From: Pseudomonas sp. MUP55
GTDB taxonomy: Bacteria > Pseudomonadota > Gammaproteobacteria > Pseudomonadales > Pseudomonadaceae
Assembly: GCF_034043515.1 (NCBI RefSeq)
Contig: NZ_CP138214.1
Coordinates: 1,798,001-1,862,000, forward strand
Reading direction: 5' to 3'
DNA: 64,000 nt
Both the position numbers and the translations under genes were made by a program. This document shows positions 8,791 to 18,972 of this stretch, in pieces. Below the pieces are notes generated by a model. That model did not search any database. It had not been told where the DNA came from and worked only from the letters and a program-made list of their open reading frames with translations. Position 1 is the stretch's first letter, and each line of letters starts with the position of its first letter.

Positions 8791-10785
8791 ATGGACAGAT
8801 TACGTGCGTTCTTGGTGGGTCTACCTCGCCGGAAGAAGAGACTGATTCAGGTAGGAACAGACGTGTTCGTAGTCTGGGCTGCCCTATGGCTCGCATTTAT
8901 CGTGCGCCTTGGCGTAGATGACGTGGCCAATCCTTTCTTGGACCATTCATGGTTGTTTCTTGCCGCGCCGGTCGTTGCTATTCCTCTTTTTATCCGTTTT
9001 GGCATGTACCGTGCTGTTATGCGATATTTCGGTAACGATGCGCTTATTGCGATTATCAAAGCTGTCAGTCTTTCGTCTTTGATACTAGGCGTTGTTGTGT
9101 ACTGGTACAGCAACCATCAAAATGTCGTCCCGCGCTCTATCATCTTCAACTATTGGTGGCTCAGCCTAATTATGGTCGGTGGTCTACGCCTGGCTATGCG
9201 TCAATATTTCCTGGGCGATTGGTTCGCAGCATCGCAGCACGTACCGTTCACAAGTCGCGATGACGGTTTGCCCCGGGTGGCTATCTACGGTGCAGGTGCT
9301 GCCGGCAACCAACTAGTCGCGGCATTGCGTATGGGCAGAGTGATGCGTCCAGTGGCTTTCATCGATGATGACGTGAGTATCACTGACCGTGTTATTTCAG
9401 GCCTCCAAGTTTACAAACCCAAACATATCCAGCGCATGATCGACGCCACCGGTGCCCAAGAGATCCTTCTGGCCATACCGTCCTCGAACCGCGGCCGTCG
9501 GCGCGAAATCCTAGGGTTTCTGGAAGGCTTCCCACTCCACGTACGAAGCGTCCCAGGTTTCATGGATTTGGCCAGTGGTCGCGTCAAGGTAGATGATATT
9601 CAGGAAGTCGACATCGCCGATTTGCTGGGCCGTGATGCCGTGCCTGCCCAGGACGAGCTTTTGGAGCACTGCATCAAGGGCCAGACTGTCCTAGTGACCG
9701 GTGCGGGCGGTTCCATCGGTTCTGAGCTTTGTCGGCAGATTTTATCGCTGCGTCCAACTACCTTGCTGTTGTTTGAACACAGCGAATTCAATCTCTACAG
9801 CATACTTTCGGAACTCGAACAACGCGTCATTCGTGAGTCATTGCCGGTCAAGCTATTGCCTATCCTTGGATCCGTGCGTAACCAGTCCAAACTGCTGGAT
9901 GTCATGAAAACCTGGCGCGTAGACACGGTTTATCATGCCGCAGCGTACAAGCATGTACCGATGGTCGAGCACAACATTGCAGAAGGTGTGCTGAACAACG
10001 TTATCGGGACGTTGAATACTGCCCAGGCCGCGCTTCAAGTTGGTGTTTCCAACTTTGTTCTGATCTCTACGGACAAAGCAGTACGCCCTACCAATGTCAT
10101 GGGCAGTACCAAGCGCTTGGCCGAACTGACGCTGCAGGCCCTCAGTCATGAGTTGGCGCCGGTGTTGTTCGGAGACAAATCGAACATCTCGCACGTCAAT
10201 AAAACTCGATTCACGATGGTTCGTTTCGGGAATGTCTTGGGTTCTTCGGGTTCAGTCATTCCGCTTTTCCATAAACAAATCAAGTCTGGCGGCCCGCTGA
10301 CGGTTACCCATCCAAAGATCACTCGCTACTTTATGACGATCCCTGAAGCGGCCCAGTTGGTGATTCAGGCAGGCTCCATGGGATTGGGGGGGGATGTGTT
10401 TGTGCTGGACATGGGCGAGCCGGTGAAGATCGTTGAATTGGCCGAAAAAATGATTCATCTTTCCGGCCTCAGTGTGCGTTCTGAGAAGAATCCACACGGT
10501 GATATCGCTATAGAGTTCTCTGGCTTACGTCCCGGTGAAAAGCTTTACGAAGAGTTACTGATTGGTGACAACGTTGTTGCTACGCAGCACCCAATGATTA
10601 TGAGTGCCAACGAAGATCATCTGTCATGGGAAGTACTCAAAGGCAAGCTCACTGAGTTGCTCGCTGCAGTTGATGAGGATGACTACACCCGCGTCCGCCA
10701 GCTTCTGCGTGACACCGTCAGCGGTTATGCGCCCGACGGCGAAATCGTCGATTGGATTTACCAGCAACGTCGTCTGGAGCCGTGA
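8791..10785 (+). CDS. wbpM: WbpM, membrane UDP-GlcNAc 4,6-dehydratase
   Basis: Membrane-anchored dehydratase that makes UDP-4-keto-6-deoxy-GlcNAc for QuiNAc/FucNAc synthesis. From ATG 8791 it is 664 residues, close to the known length of WbpM. A GTG at 8737 would add 18 non-conserved residues; AAGGGG precedes 8791. Order: four N-terminal transmembrane helices; a first Rossmann domain with GAGAAGNQ (about residue 168); then the catalytic domain with TGAGGSIGSE (about residue 302), STDKAVRPTNVMGSTK with the Met-x3-Lys variant, and a C-terminal RPGEKLYEELL segment. It is the last gene of the O-antigen operon and is followed by a strong terminator. Confidence 0.95.
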   Translation: MDRLRAFLVGLPRRKKRLIQVGTDVFVVWAALWLAFIVRLGVDDVANPFLDHSWLFLAAPVVAIPLFIRFGMYRAVMRYFGNDALIAIIKAVSLSSLILGVVVYWYSNHQNVVPRSIIFNYWWLSLIMVGGLRLAMRQYFLGDWFAASQHVPFTSRDDGLPRVAIYGAGAAGNQLVAALRMGRVMRPVAFIDDDVSITDRVISGLQVYKPKHIQRMIDATGAQEILLAIPSSNRGRRREILGFLEGFPLHVRSVPGFMDLASGRVKVDDIQEVDIADLLGRDAVPAQDELLEHCIKGQTVLVTGAGGSIGSELCRQILSLRPTTLLLFEHSEFNLYSILSELEQRVIRESLPVKLLPILGSVRNQSKLLDVMKTWRVDTVYHAAAYKHVPMVEHNIAEGVLNNVIGTLNTAQAALQVGVSNFVLISTDKAVRPTNVMGSTKRLAELTLQALSHELAPVLFGDKSNISHVNKTRFTMVRFGNVLGSSGSVIPLFHKQIKSGGPLTVTHPKITRYFMTIPEAAQLVIQAGSMGLGGDVFVLDMGEPVKIVELAEKMIHLSGLSVRSEKNPHGDIAIEFSGLRPGEKLYEELLIGDNVVATQHPMIMSANEDHLSWEVLKGKLTELLAAVDEDDYTRVRQLLRDTVSGYAPDGEIVDWIYQQRRLEP

Positions 10786-10841
10786 GTTAACACCCTGTTA
10801 CTCACCCATTTTTGACACCCTCCAACCATCGCCTAAATTAG

Positions 10842-10872
10842 AAAAGCAGCTTCGGAAAAGCTGCTTTTTTTC
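10842..10872 (+). terminator. Rho-independent terminator after wbpM
   Basis: Nine-base perfect stem (AAAAGCAGC / GCTGCTTTT) with a TTCGGAAAA loop, running into a T tract. It closes the O-antigen operon and sits 57 bases after the wbpM stop. Confidence 0.9.
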
Positions 10873-10897
10873 TTATCGATGTCATGGAGCGTCACCA

Positions 10898-11230
10898 ATG
10901 CAAAACACCTACATTTCCTCCCTCATCTTCGCCTTCCTCACCACTCTCTCTGTCGCGACAACCGCAGCCCCATCTGCCAAACCTGAGGCCCCAACCCCCA
11001 TCTCCACGCAGATGACCAAAACCGAAAAAACTGCCAAGGTCAATCTCAACGCCGCTGACGCCGAAACCCTGCGACGCGATCTGTTCGGTATTGGTGCTTC
11101 CAAGGCAAAGGCGATCGTCGCTTTTCGCGAAAGCAATGGTCCCTTCACGGCGGTGGATGAGCTGCTGGAGGTAAAGGGCATTGGCAAGGCTTTGCTGGAG
11201 AAGAATCGTGAGAGGCTGGTGATCAACTAA
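10898..11230 (+). CDS. ComEA-like helix-hairpin-helix DNA-binding protein
   Basis: Small exported protein of 110 residues. ATG 10898 gives a signal peptide (MQNTYISSLIFAFLTTLSVA, cleavage likely near TTAA). An upstream in-frame extension reaches back into wbpM and is not credible. A Pro/Thr-rich linker follows, then a double helix-hairpin-helix domain (about residues 47-108) with VNLNAADAETLRRDLFGIG and VDELLEVKGIGKALLEKN. Proteins of this family bind double-stranded DNA; in competent bacteria ComEA pulls DNA through the outer envelope. It is the gene usually found next to wbpM in Pseudomonas and stands alone between two terminators. A role in DNA uptake here is inference. Confidence 0.88.
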   Translation: MQNTYISSLIFAFLTTLSVATTAAPSAKPEAPTPISTQMTKTEKTAKVNLNAADAETLRRDLFGIGASKAKAIVAFRESNGPFTAVDELLEVKGIGKALLEKNRERLVIN

Positions 11231-11245
11231 ACGGACGTAGCGCAG

Positions 11246-11272
11246 AAGGCCGATCGTTGATCGGCCTTTTTT
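11246..11272 (+). terminator. Rho-independent terminator after comEA-like gene
   Basis: Ten-base perfect stem (AAGGCCGATC / GATCGGCCTT) with a GTT loop and a T tract, starting 16 bases after the stop codon. Confidence 0.92.
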
Positions 11273-11319
11273 ATCGCATTGATCTCTACGACCTGACTCA
11301 CCTGGCATGAAAAGTGGTT

Positions 11320-11355
11320 ACCTCAAGAATAGTGATTGTTCAACAATCTTGAGGT
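11320..11355 (+). promoter_or_regulatory. Nested inverted repeat over the GntR-gene leader, candidate autoregulatory operator
   Basis: Outer arms ACCTCAAGA (11320-11328) and TCTTGAGGT (11347-11355) enclose a perfect inner palindrome GATTGTT-C-AACAATC (11334-11348). The inner site contains a GT...AC core typical of FadR/FCD-type GntR operators. The GAGG Shine-Dalgarno of the downstream gene lies in the right outer arm, five bases before ATG 11360. Both operator occlusion and RNA hairpin control are therefore possible. Confidence 0.6.
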
Positions 11356-11359
11356 GTGA

Positions 11360-12004
11360 ATGAAGTTCAATGTGTCACTGGCCGACCAGATCGCCCTGGA
11401 ACTACGCGCCGATATCATCGGCGGGCTGCTGTTACCGGGTATGCCGTTGATTGAGGCCGACCTGGTCAGCGCCTACAACGCATCACGCAATACGATTCGC
11501 GAAGCCCTGCATCGGTTAGGGCAGGAAGGGCTGACTCGGTATGTGCGTAACAAGGGCGTAATGGTGCGCCGCCTGGAACGTGACGAAGTGCGCGATCTAT
11601 TTGTGGTCCGCCGCACCTTGGAGCTGCAAGCCATTGCCCAAAGTGGCGCTCTGACTTACGACCAATCCGAGCGGATGCAAAACGCAATCGACGCCACCAC
11701 TCTGGCGCGGGAACGTGAGGACTGGCGTGCCGTGGCCACTCACAGTCTGGCGTTTCACCAACAAGTTGTCGGGCTGATGCACAGTCCCCTGTTCGATGAA
11801 TTTTTCGCTCAGGTGATCGCCCAATTGCGTCTTGTGTTCTGCGCAGCGCCTGACGAGCAATGTTTCCAATCGCCCTGGTTGGAGCGCGATCGTGAGATTT
11901 ACGCACTCTTGGTTAACGACGACAAACCAGCCGCCTGCGAGGCGATGAGCCTGTATCTGGACGATTCGGAACACCTTTCCCTCGCCTTGTTTGATCACCA
12001 TTGA
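11360..12004 (+). CDS. GntR-family regulator, FCD (FadR) subfamily
   Basis: Transcription factor of 214 residues. An N-terminal winged helix-turn-helix (about residues 1-70: ADIIGGLLLPGMPLIEADL, SRNTIREALHRLGQEGL) is followed by an all-helical FCD ligand domain. The FCD metal-binding region includes the RxxLELQAI helix and HSLAFHQQVV, with a later DREIYALL. FCD regulators usually sense small organic acids. The stop overlaps the first base of the DUF1989 gene, so the regulator probably controls that gene and itself through the palindrome in its leader. The ligand is unknown. Confidence 0.88.
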   Translation: MKFNVSLADQIALELRADIIGGLLLPGMPLIEADLVSAYNASRNTIREALHRLGQEGLTRYVRNKGVMVRRLERDEVRDLFVVRRTLELQAIAQSGALTYDQSERMQNAIDATTLAREREDWRAVATHSLAFHQQVVGLMHSPLFDEFFAQVIAQLRLVFCAAPDEQCFQSPWLERDREIYALLVNDDKPAACEAMSLYLDDSEHLSLALFDHH

Positions 12005-12867
12005 TGGAGGATTGCCTCATTTACAAAGACTATCCAGCCGCTTACCAGGTCAGCAAAGGTTCGGCGTTGCAGGTAAATACAGCGTTCTATGAACGCATCC
12101 GTGACAGCAAGAACCAGCGCACCCTGATCGAGCAGTTCGAGGTGCCAATCCGCACGGGCAGGGCGTGGAAAGTGCCGGCCGGGCATGTGTTTCGTGTGAC
12201 GACGCCGGTGGGGCCGCAGGTAGGTGATTTTAACGTGTGGAACGCCAATGATCCACGCGAGCGCTTATGGGCGGCGCGTACTCGGCAGCTTCAAGGCGCC
12301 CATGTCAGCACCCATGACCGTTTGTGGTCGAACCTGCCGTTTTTACGGCCGCTGGTCACGATTACCGACGACAGCCTGGCAAGCTACGGCATCGATGAGC
12401 ACGGCGGAAGGCTGCACGATTTGCTCGGTACGCGTTGCGACCCCTACGTGAACCGTATGCTGACCGGGGAGGACTTTCATCATCACTGCCACTCGAACCT
12501 GACACGCGCGGTATTGCCCCACGGCCTGACGGAGTTCGATGTGCATGACGTGCTGAATATTTTCCAGTGCACCGGCCTCAATCACGACGACATGTATTTC
12601 ATGAAAGCCTGTCCGGCGCAGAAGGGGGATTACCTGGAGTTCTTTGCCGAGATTGATTTGCTGTGTGCGCTGTCGACGTGCCCAGGTGGGGATTTGTCAC
12701 TGCCGATGTGGGGGCCGGATGCGCAGGATCCACTGACGGTGTGTCGTCCGTTGGGGGTTGAGATCTACAGGCTGGAGGATGAATTGCTGAGTGGCTGGAG
12801 CCAGCCGGAGCGAGCGGCCTACAAGGGGCAACATGGGTTGCATATTGCCAAGGCGCAATGGGAGTAG
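12004..12867 (+). CDS. DUF1989 (urea carboxylase-associated family) protein
   Basis: Protein of 287 residues from ATG 12004; a TTG at 12001 would add one residue. It belongs to the DUF1989 family found with urea amidolyase/urea carboxylase genes as UAAP1/UAAP2. Visible family segments are KVPAGHVFRV, GDFNVWNANDPRERLWAARTR, the HHHCHSNLTRAV patch, LNIFQCTGL and LCALSTCPGGD, with several His and Cys residues suited to metal binding. No urea carboxylase, allophanate hydrolase or ABC transporter is adjacent. Here it is paired only with a GntR regulator, one base overlapping. Its reaction is not established; a role in nitrogen-compound breakdown is inferred from family context. Confidence 0.8.
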   Translation: MEDCLIYKDYPAAYQVSKGSALQVNTAFYERIRDSKNQRTLIEQFEVPIRTGRAWKVPAGHVFRVTTPVGPQVGDFNVWNANDPRERLWAARTRQLQGAHVSTHDRLWSNLPFLRPLVTITDDSLASYGIDEHGGRLHDLLGTRCDPYVNRMLTGEDFHHHCHSNLTRAVLPHGLTEFDVHDVLNIFQCTGLNHDDMYFMKACPAQKGDYLEFFAEIDLLCALSTCPGGDLSLPMWGPDAQDPLTVCRPLGVEIYRLEDELLSGWSQPERAAYKGQHGLHIAKAQWE

Positions 12868-12910
12868 GGCTGCTTCGCAGCCCAGCGGGAGCAAGCTCCC
12901 TCGCCACAGG
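12867..12910 (+). repeat. REP-type palindromic element
   Basis: Begins on the last base of the DUF1989 stop with GGGCTGC-TTC-GCAGCCC, followed by GGGAGCAAGCTCCC and CTCGCCAC. The same motif recurs as a pair between kdpD and kdpE. Confidence 0.75.
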
Positions 12911-12922
12911 GTTGTAAGCGAT

Positions 12923-13090
12923 TTAGCGGTCTTGCGCATCCTTGGCGTCCGCTTGCGCATTGCGCTCGGCCACGCGTTTGCGTTGTTCGTCGGTGAGTTC
13001 GACTTTGTTGGCGCTGTCGCGCAGCATCATCAGTCCACCGACGATCGACCCGATCGCGACTACCATAATCAACCATGCATACCACGGCAT
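12923..13090 (-). CDS. DUF2897 small membrane protein
   Basis: Fifty-five residues beginning MPWYAWLIMVVAIGSIVGGL, one transmembrane helix, then a charged tail rich in Arg, Asp and Glu (DEQRKRVAERNAQADAKDAQDR region). The sequence fits the DUF2897 family of small Pseudomonas inner-membrane proteins of unknown function. A strong Shine-Dalgarno (AAGGAGA on the minus strand) lies eight bases before the ATG at 13090, which decides the start over a much longer open frame. It lies downstream of the ethanolamine permease in the same orientation, 110 bases away, so co-transcription is possible. Confidence 0.8.
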   Translation of the reverse strand: MPWYAWLIMVVAIGSIVGGLMMLRDSANKVELTDEQRKRVAERNAQADAKDAQDR

Positions 13091-13200
13091 AAGGCTCTCC
13101 TTGAGGCAGCTGCCCGTGGGGAAATTTCCCACGGGAATGACTGCTTTGAGTGACGGGCGCTCTGAGTAGTTCAGTGTACGCCCGTTCTGCCTCGCAGGCC

Positions 13201-14565
13201 TTATAGTCCCGTCAACATTGCGTCCGCCGGGGCGTCGGCGCGGTCTTGTGCAGTCAGTTGGAAGTAGATGAAGCCCACCACCATAAAGCCCAGGAAGATC
13301 AGCCCGATCAAGGCATTGAACCAGGCCATCGCTACCAGGCACACCACCGCCAGTACCAGCGCGATACCGGGCACGATGGGGTAGCCCGGTGCGCGGAAGG
13401 TGCGTTCCAGCAGCGGTTCGGTTTTGCGCAGTTTGAACAGGCTGAGCATGCTCATGATGTACATGACGATGGCACCGAACACGGCCATGGTGATCATGGC
13501 GGCGGTCAGGGTCATGCCGCCCAGGTTGATCAGGCCGTCGCTGTAGATCGCGGCGATACCGACTACGCCGCCAGCAATGATGGCGCGGTGGGGTGTCTGG
13601 AATCGTGACAGTTTGGCCAGGAAGGAGGGCAGGTAACCGGCGCGGGCCAGGGCGAAGAATTGGCGCGAGTAGCCGAGGATGATGCCGTGAAAGCTCGCCA
13701 CCAGGCCGAACAGGCCGATCCATACCAGCATGTGCAGCCAGCCGGAGTGTGTACCCACTACGGTTTTCATGGCTTGGGGCAGCGGGTCGTTGATGTTCGA
13801 CAGGGTGCGCCAGTCGCCTACGCCGCCGGCGAAGAACATCACGCCCATGGCCAGGATCACCAGGGTCAGGATGCCGCTGATGTAGGCTTTTGGAATCGTA
13901 CGCTTGGGATCTTTCGCTTCTTCGGCTGCCATGGCTGCGCCTTCGATGGCGAGGAAGAACCAGATGGCGAAGGGGATCGCCGCGAACATGCCGGCAATCG
14001 CCGGGGCACCGAAGGTGTCGGAGCCGGCCCAGCCGTTCAGGGCGAAGTTGCTGAAGCTGAACGCCGGGGCAACGACGCCCATGAACACCAGCAGCTCGGC
14101 GACGGCGAGTACGCAGACCACCAGCTCGAAGGTGGCGGCGAGTTTCACGCCGAGTATGTTCAGGCCCATGAACACGATGTAGGCGCCGACGGCGGCGTGT
14201 TTCGGATCCAGTGCCGGAAACTGCACGTTGAGGTAGGCGCCGATAGCCAGAGCAATGGCCGGTGGGGCGAAGACGAATTCGATCAGAGTCGCCAGGCCGG
14301 CAATCAGGCCGCCTTTTTCACCAAAGGCGCGGCGGCTGTAGGCAAAGGGGCCGCCCGCATGGGGAATCGCGGTGGTCAGTTCGGTGAAGCTGAATATGAA
14401 GCAGGTGTACATCGCGGCGACCATCAATGAGGTCACCAGAAAGCCCAGCGTGCCGGCCACGCCCCAGCCATAGCTCCAGCCGAAGTACTCGCCGGAAATC
14501 ACCAGGCCGACAGCGATGCCCCATAGATGCAGGGTGCCCAAAGTGGGTTTGAGTTGTGTGTTCAT
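13201..14565 (-). CDS. Ethanolamine permease (APC superfamily)
   Basis: Inner-membrane amine importer of 454 residues with about twelve transmembrane helices. The N-terminal segment LGTLHLWGIAVGLVISGEYF and the following GWSYGWG, PHAGGPFAY and FLAIEGAAMAAEEAKDPKR segments match the bacterial ethanolamine permease family of APC transporters. In many Pseudomonas such a gene precedes eutBC (ethanolamine ammonia-lyase). Here the lyase genes are not adjacent, so substrate assignment rests on sequence alone. A 411-base gap separates it from the divergent kdp operon. Confidence 0.85.
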   Translation of the reverse strand: MNTQLKPTLGTLHLWGIAVGLVISGEYFGWSYGWGVAGTLGFLVTSLMVAAMYTCFIFSFTELTTAIPHAGGPFAYSRRAFGEKGGLIAGLATLIEFVFAPPAIALAIGAYLNVQFPALDPKHAAVGAYIVFMGLNILGVKLAATFELVVCVLAVAELLVFMGVVAPAFSFSNFALNGWAGSDTFGAPAIAGMFAAIPFAIWFFLAIEGAAMAAEEAKDPKRTIPKAYISGILTLVILAMGVMFFAGGVGDWRTLSNINDPLPQAMKTVVGTHSGWLHMLVWIGLFGLVASFHGIILGYSRQFFALARAGYLPSFLAKLSRFQTPHRAIIAGGVVGIAAIYSDGLINLGGMTLTAAMITMAVFGAIVMYIMSMLSLFKLRKTEPLLERTFRAPGYPIVPGIALVLAVVCLVAMAWFNALIGLIFLGFMVVGFIYFQLTAQDRADAPADAMLTGL

Positions 14566-14712
14566 TGTGAAGCGCTCCCTGAACGGTTTGGAATGATTCA
14601 GGGTGTTGCAGTGGACATGCCAGCCTGAGAATCATTGTCGTAAAGCTGCACGACTGTCGTTTGGGAGATGGTTTGGCGTTTGAATGTTGGCGGCGGTGCA
14701 CCAGTTGAGTGC

Positions 14713-14758
14713 GAGGGGGGCTTGGCTGGCGACATCGGGGGCGAGCCCCCTCCCACAG
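14713..14758. repeat. Single REP-type palindrome upstream of kdpF
   Basis: GAGGGGGGCTTG (14713-14724) pairs imperfectly with CGAGCCCCCTC further right, ending in CCCAC, the signature of the GTGGGAGGGGGCTTGC REP family seen at 19524 and 59501. It lies in the 411-base space between the permease and kdpF; the rest of that space holds only the candidate kdp control region. Confidence 0.6.
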
Positions 14759-14866
14759 GTTGAACGGTGCTCGGCGTGACACCTCGGTCAAGCGCGGGGA
14801 GGGGCATGCTCTTAATAGCCCGTGCCCGGCGCCGAAATCCCAGGTGTAAACCCCGCATAAAGCCAC

Positions 14867-14942
14867 TCTTTACGCCATCTTTACGCCCCGCGCACCGCCT
14901 CGCTCTCGTTCCTTTACACCCCTCCTGCGGACAATTGCTCCA
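14867..14942 (+). promoter_or_regulatory. Candidate KdpE-binding/kdp promoter region
   Basis: Two direct copies of TCTTTACGCC with an 11-base period (14867-14876 and 14878-14887), then CCTTTACACCCCTCCTGCGG (14911-14930). As I recall it, the E. coli kdp operator is a T-rich stretch ending TTTACACCCCGCCC, which the last element resembles. The site is 47 bases before the kdpF start. No confident -35/-10 pair was identified. Function is inference. Confidence 0.45.
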
Positions 14943-14976
14943 CACGCGGCACTCGCCGTTAAACGGAGAAACTTCC

Positions 14977-15066
14977 ATGAGCGTTCTGGACGGGGTGTCA
15001 CTGCTATTGGCCGTGGCGCTGTTCATTTATCTGCTGGTTGCGCTGTTACGCGCGGATCGGAACTAG
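14977..15066 (+). CDS. kdpF: KdpF, small subunit of K+-transporting ATPase
   Basis: A 29-residue single-helix membrane peptide (MSVLDGVSLLLAVALF start, ending ALLRADRN). KdpF stabilises the KdpFABC complex in the inner membrane. The Shine-Dalgarno is CGGAGA about seven bases before the ATG. It is the first gene of the kdp operon and lies nine bases before kdpA. Length and the basic C-terminal end agree with known KdpF peptides. Confidence 0.9.
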   Translation: MSVLDGVSLLLAVALFIYLLVALLRADRN

Positions 15067-15075
15067 GAGCAGGCT

Positions 15076-16770
15076 ATGCACAGTTATGACTATTGGCTGA
15101 TCATCGCCTTCTTCGCCGTGGTACTGGTGCCGGCACCGTTTCTGGGGCGGTTCTACTACAAGGTGATGGAAGGCCAGCGCACTTGGCTGACGCCGGTGTT
15201 GGGGCCTGTCGAGAAAGCCTGTTATCGCCTCTCGGGTGTGGACGATCAGCAGGAGCAAAGCTGGCAGAAATACATGCTGGCCTTGCTCGCGTTCAACCTC
15301 GCGGGCTTCCTGCTGTTGTTCGCAATCCTGTTGTTTCAAAACTATCTGCCACTCAACCCGCAGAAATTGCCGGGCCAGGAGTGGACGCTGGCCTTCAACA
15401 CGGCGGTCAGTTTCATGACCAACACCAACTGGCAGAACTACAGCGGCGAAGCCTCCCTGAGCTACCTCAGTCAAATGGTCGGCCTCACCGTGCAGAACTT
15501 CGTCAGCGCCGCCACTGGCCTGGCGGTCCTGGTCGCGCTTTGCCGTGGGATCGGTCGCAAATCCACCCAGACGTTGGGTAACTTCTGGGTCGACATGACC
15601 CGCGCCACCCTCTACGGCTTGCTGCCGTTATGCCTGGTGCTGGCGCTGTTTCTGGTATGGCAGGGCGTGCCGCAGACCTTCGCCCATTACGTTGACGCCG
15701 TGACCATGCAGGGCGTGGATCAAGTCATCCCACTGGGCCCGGCGGCCAGCCAGATTGCGATCAAGCAACTGGGCACCAATGGCGGCGGCTTCTTTGGGGT
15801 GAACTCGGCGCATCCATTCGAAGACCCGACCGCATGGGCCAACCTGTTTGAGCTGGCGTCGATCATCCTGATCCCGGTGGCCCTGGTGTTTACCTTCGGT
15901 CACTACGTCAAAGACCTGCGCCAGAGCCGGGCGATCCTCGCCTGCATGCTGGCCTTGTTCCTGATTGGCGGTGCGACCTCGCTATGGGCCGAGTACCAGC
16001 CCAACCCAACCCTGAACAACCCGGCCGTTGAACAAACCGCGCCACTGGAAGGCAAGGAAGCACGTTTCGGCACCACCGGCACGGTGCTCTGGTCGGTCAC
16101 CACCACCGCCGCGTCCAACGGTTCGGTCAATGGCATGCAGGACAGCCTCAACCCCCTGAGCGGGATGGTGGCGCTGGTCAACATGATGGTCGGCGAAGTG
16201 ATCTTCGGCGGCGTCGGCGCCGGTATGTACGGCATGCTGCTCAACGTGTTGATTGCGGTGTTCCTCGCCGGCCTGATGATAGGCCGCACCCCGGAATACC
16301 TGGGCAAGAAGCTCCAGGCCAAGGAAGTGCAATTGCTGGTGGTGACCCTGCTGGTGATGCCGGTGGGTGTGCTCGTGCTGGGCGCCATCGCCGCCAGCCT
16401 GCCAGGCCCGGCCGGTGCCATCAGCAACCCTGGCCCTCACGGCTTCAGCCAGTTGCTCTACGCCTACACCTCGGCCAGTGCCAACAACGGTTCGGCATTC
16501 GGCGGTTTCAGCGGCAATACCGCGTTCCACAACCTGATGCTCGGCCTGGGCATGTTGATCGGCCGTTTCGGCTACATCCTTCCCGTACTGGCCCTGGCCG
16601 GTAGCCTGGCGATGAAGAAGACCGCGCCGATTGGCCAGAACAGTTTCCCGACCCACGGCCCGTTATTCGTGACCCTGTTGACCGTGACTATTTTGTTGGT
16701 CGGCGGCCTGACTTTCCTGCCGACGCTGGCGCTGGGTCCTATTGCTGAACACCTAAGCATGGGCTTCTAA
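15076..16770 (+). CDS. kdpA: KdpA, K+-binding/translocating subunit
   Basis: Potassium channel-like subunit of the P-type KdpFABC pump, 564 residues, about ten transmembrane helices. It has four pore-loop repeats with selectivity-filter segments: [11 protein letters not shown] (about residue 117), [18 protein letters not shown] (about 233), [14 protein letters not shown] and [11 protein letters not shown] (about 470). These match the superfamily of K+ transporter-like subunits. Shine-Dalgarno AGGAG precedes the start. It is followed seven bases later by kdpB. Confidence 0.97.
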   Translation: MHSYDYWLIIAFFAVVLVPAPFLGRFYYKVMEGQRTWLTPVLGPVEKACYRLSGVDDQQEQSWQKYMLALLAFNLAGFLLLFAILLFQNYLPLNPQKLPGQEWTLAFNTAVSFMTNTNWQNYSGEASLSYLSQMVGLTVQNFVSAATGLAVLVALCRGIGRKSTQTLGNFWVDMTRATLYGLLPLCLVLALFLVWQGVPQTFAHYVDAVTMQGVDQVIPLGPAASQIAIKQLGTNGGGFFGVNSAHPFEDPTAWANLFELASIILIPVALVFTFGHYVKDLRQSRAILACMLALFLIGGATSLWAEYQPNPTLNNPAVEQTAPLEGKEARFGTTGTVLWSVTTTAASNGSVNGMQDSLNPLSGMVALVNMMVGEVIFGGVGAGMYGMLLNVLIAVFLAGLMIGRTPEYLGKKLQAKEVQLLVVTLLVMPVGVLVLGAIAASLPGPAGAISNPGPHGFSQLLYAYTSASANNGSAFGGFSGNTAFHNLMLGLGMLIGRFGYILPVLALAGSLAMKKTAPIGQNSFPTHGPLFVTLLTVTILLVGGLTFLPTLALGPIAEHLSMGF

Positions 16771-16777
16771 AGGGGAT

Positions 16778-18841
<2,064 letters not shown>

Positions 18842-18868
18842 CCCTGCGGTCCATGGTGAGCGCACTTT

Positions 18869-18917
18869 GATCGTTCCCACGCTCCGCGCTGATCGTTCCC
18901 ACGCTCCGCGTGGGAAT
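18869..18917 (+). repeat. Tandem/palindromic repeat between kdpB and kdpC
   Basis: Two copies of GATCGTTCCCACGCTCCGCG (18869-18888 and 18891-18910); the second continues into TGGGAA so that TTCCCACGC and GCGTGGGAA form a palindrome. This is a common Pseudomonas intergenic repeat type, distinct from the GTGGGAG REP families elsewhere in the window. Confidence 0.8.
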
Positions 18918-18972
18918 GACGCCCCGGACGCTCTGCGTCCTGCATCTATCCAGTCAATGTGAGGAGTTTGAA

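Noticed and set aside
10604-10897. Extension of the ComEA-like gene back into wbpM
   Set aside because: The extension runs through a terminator and overlaps conserved wbpM; the signal peptide begins at ATG 10898.
13660-14430. 256-codon open frame on the plus strand over the permease
   Set aside because: Biased Gly/His/Asp-rich translation antiparallel to a conserved transporter; no start signal.
18869-18917. Tandem repeat considered as a CRISPR array
   Set aside because: Only two units two bases apart with no spacers; it is a palindromic intergenic repeat.
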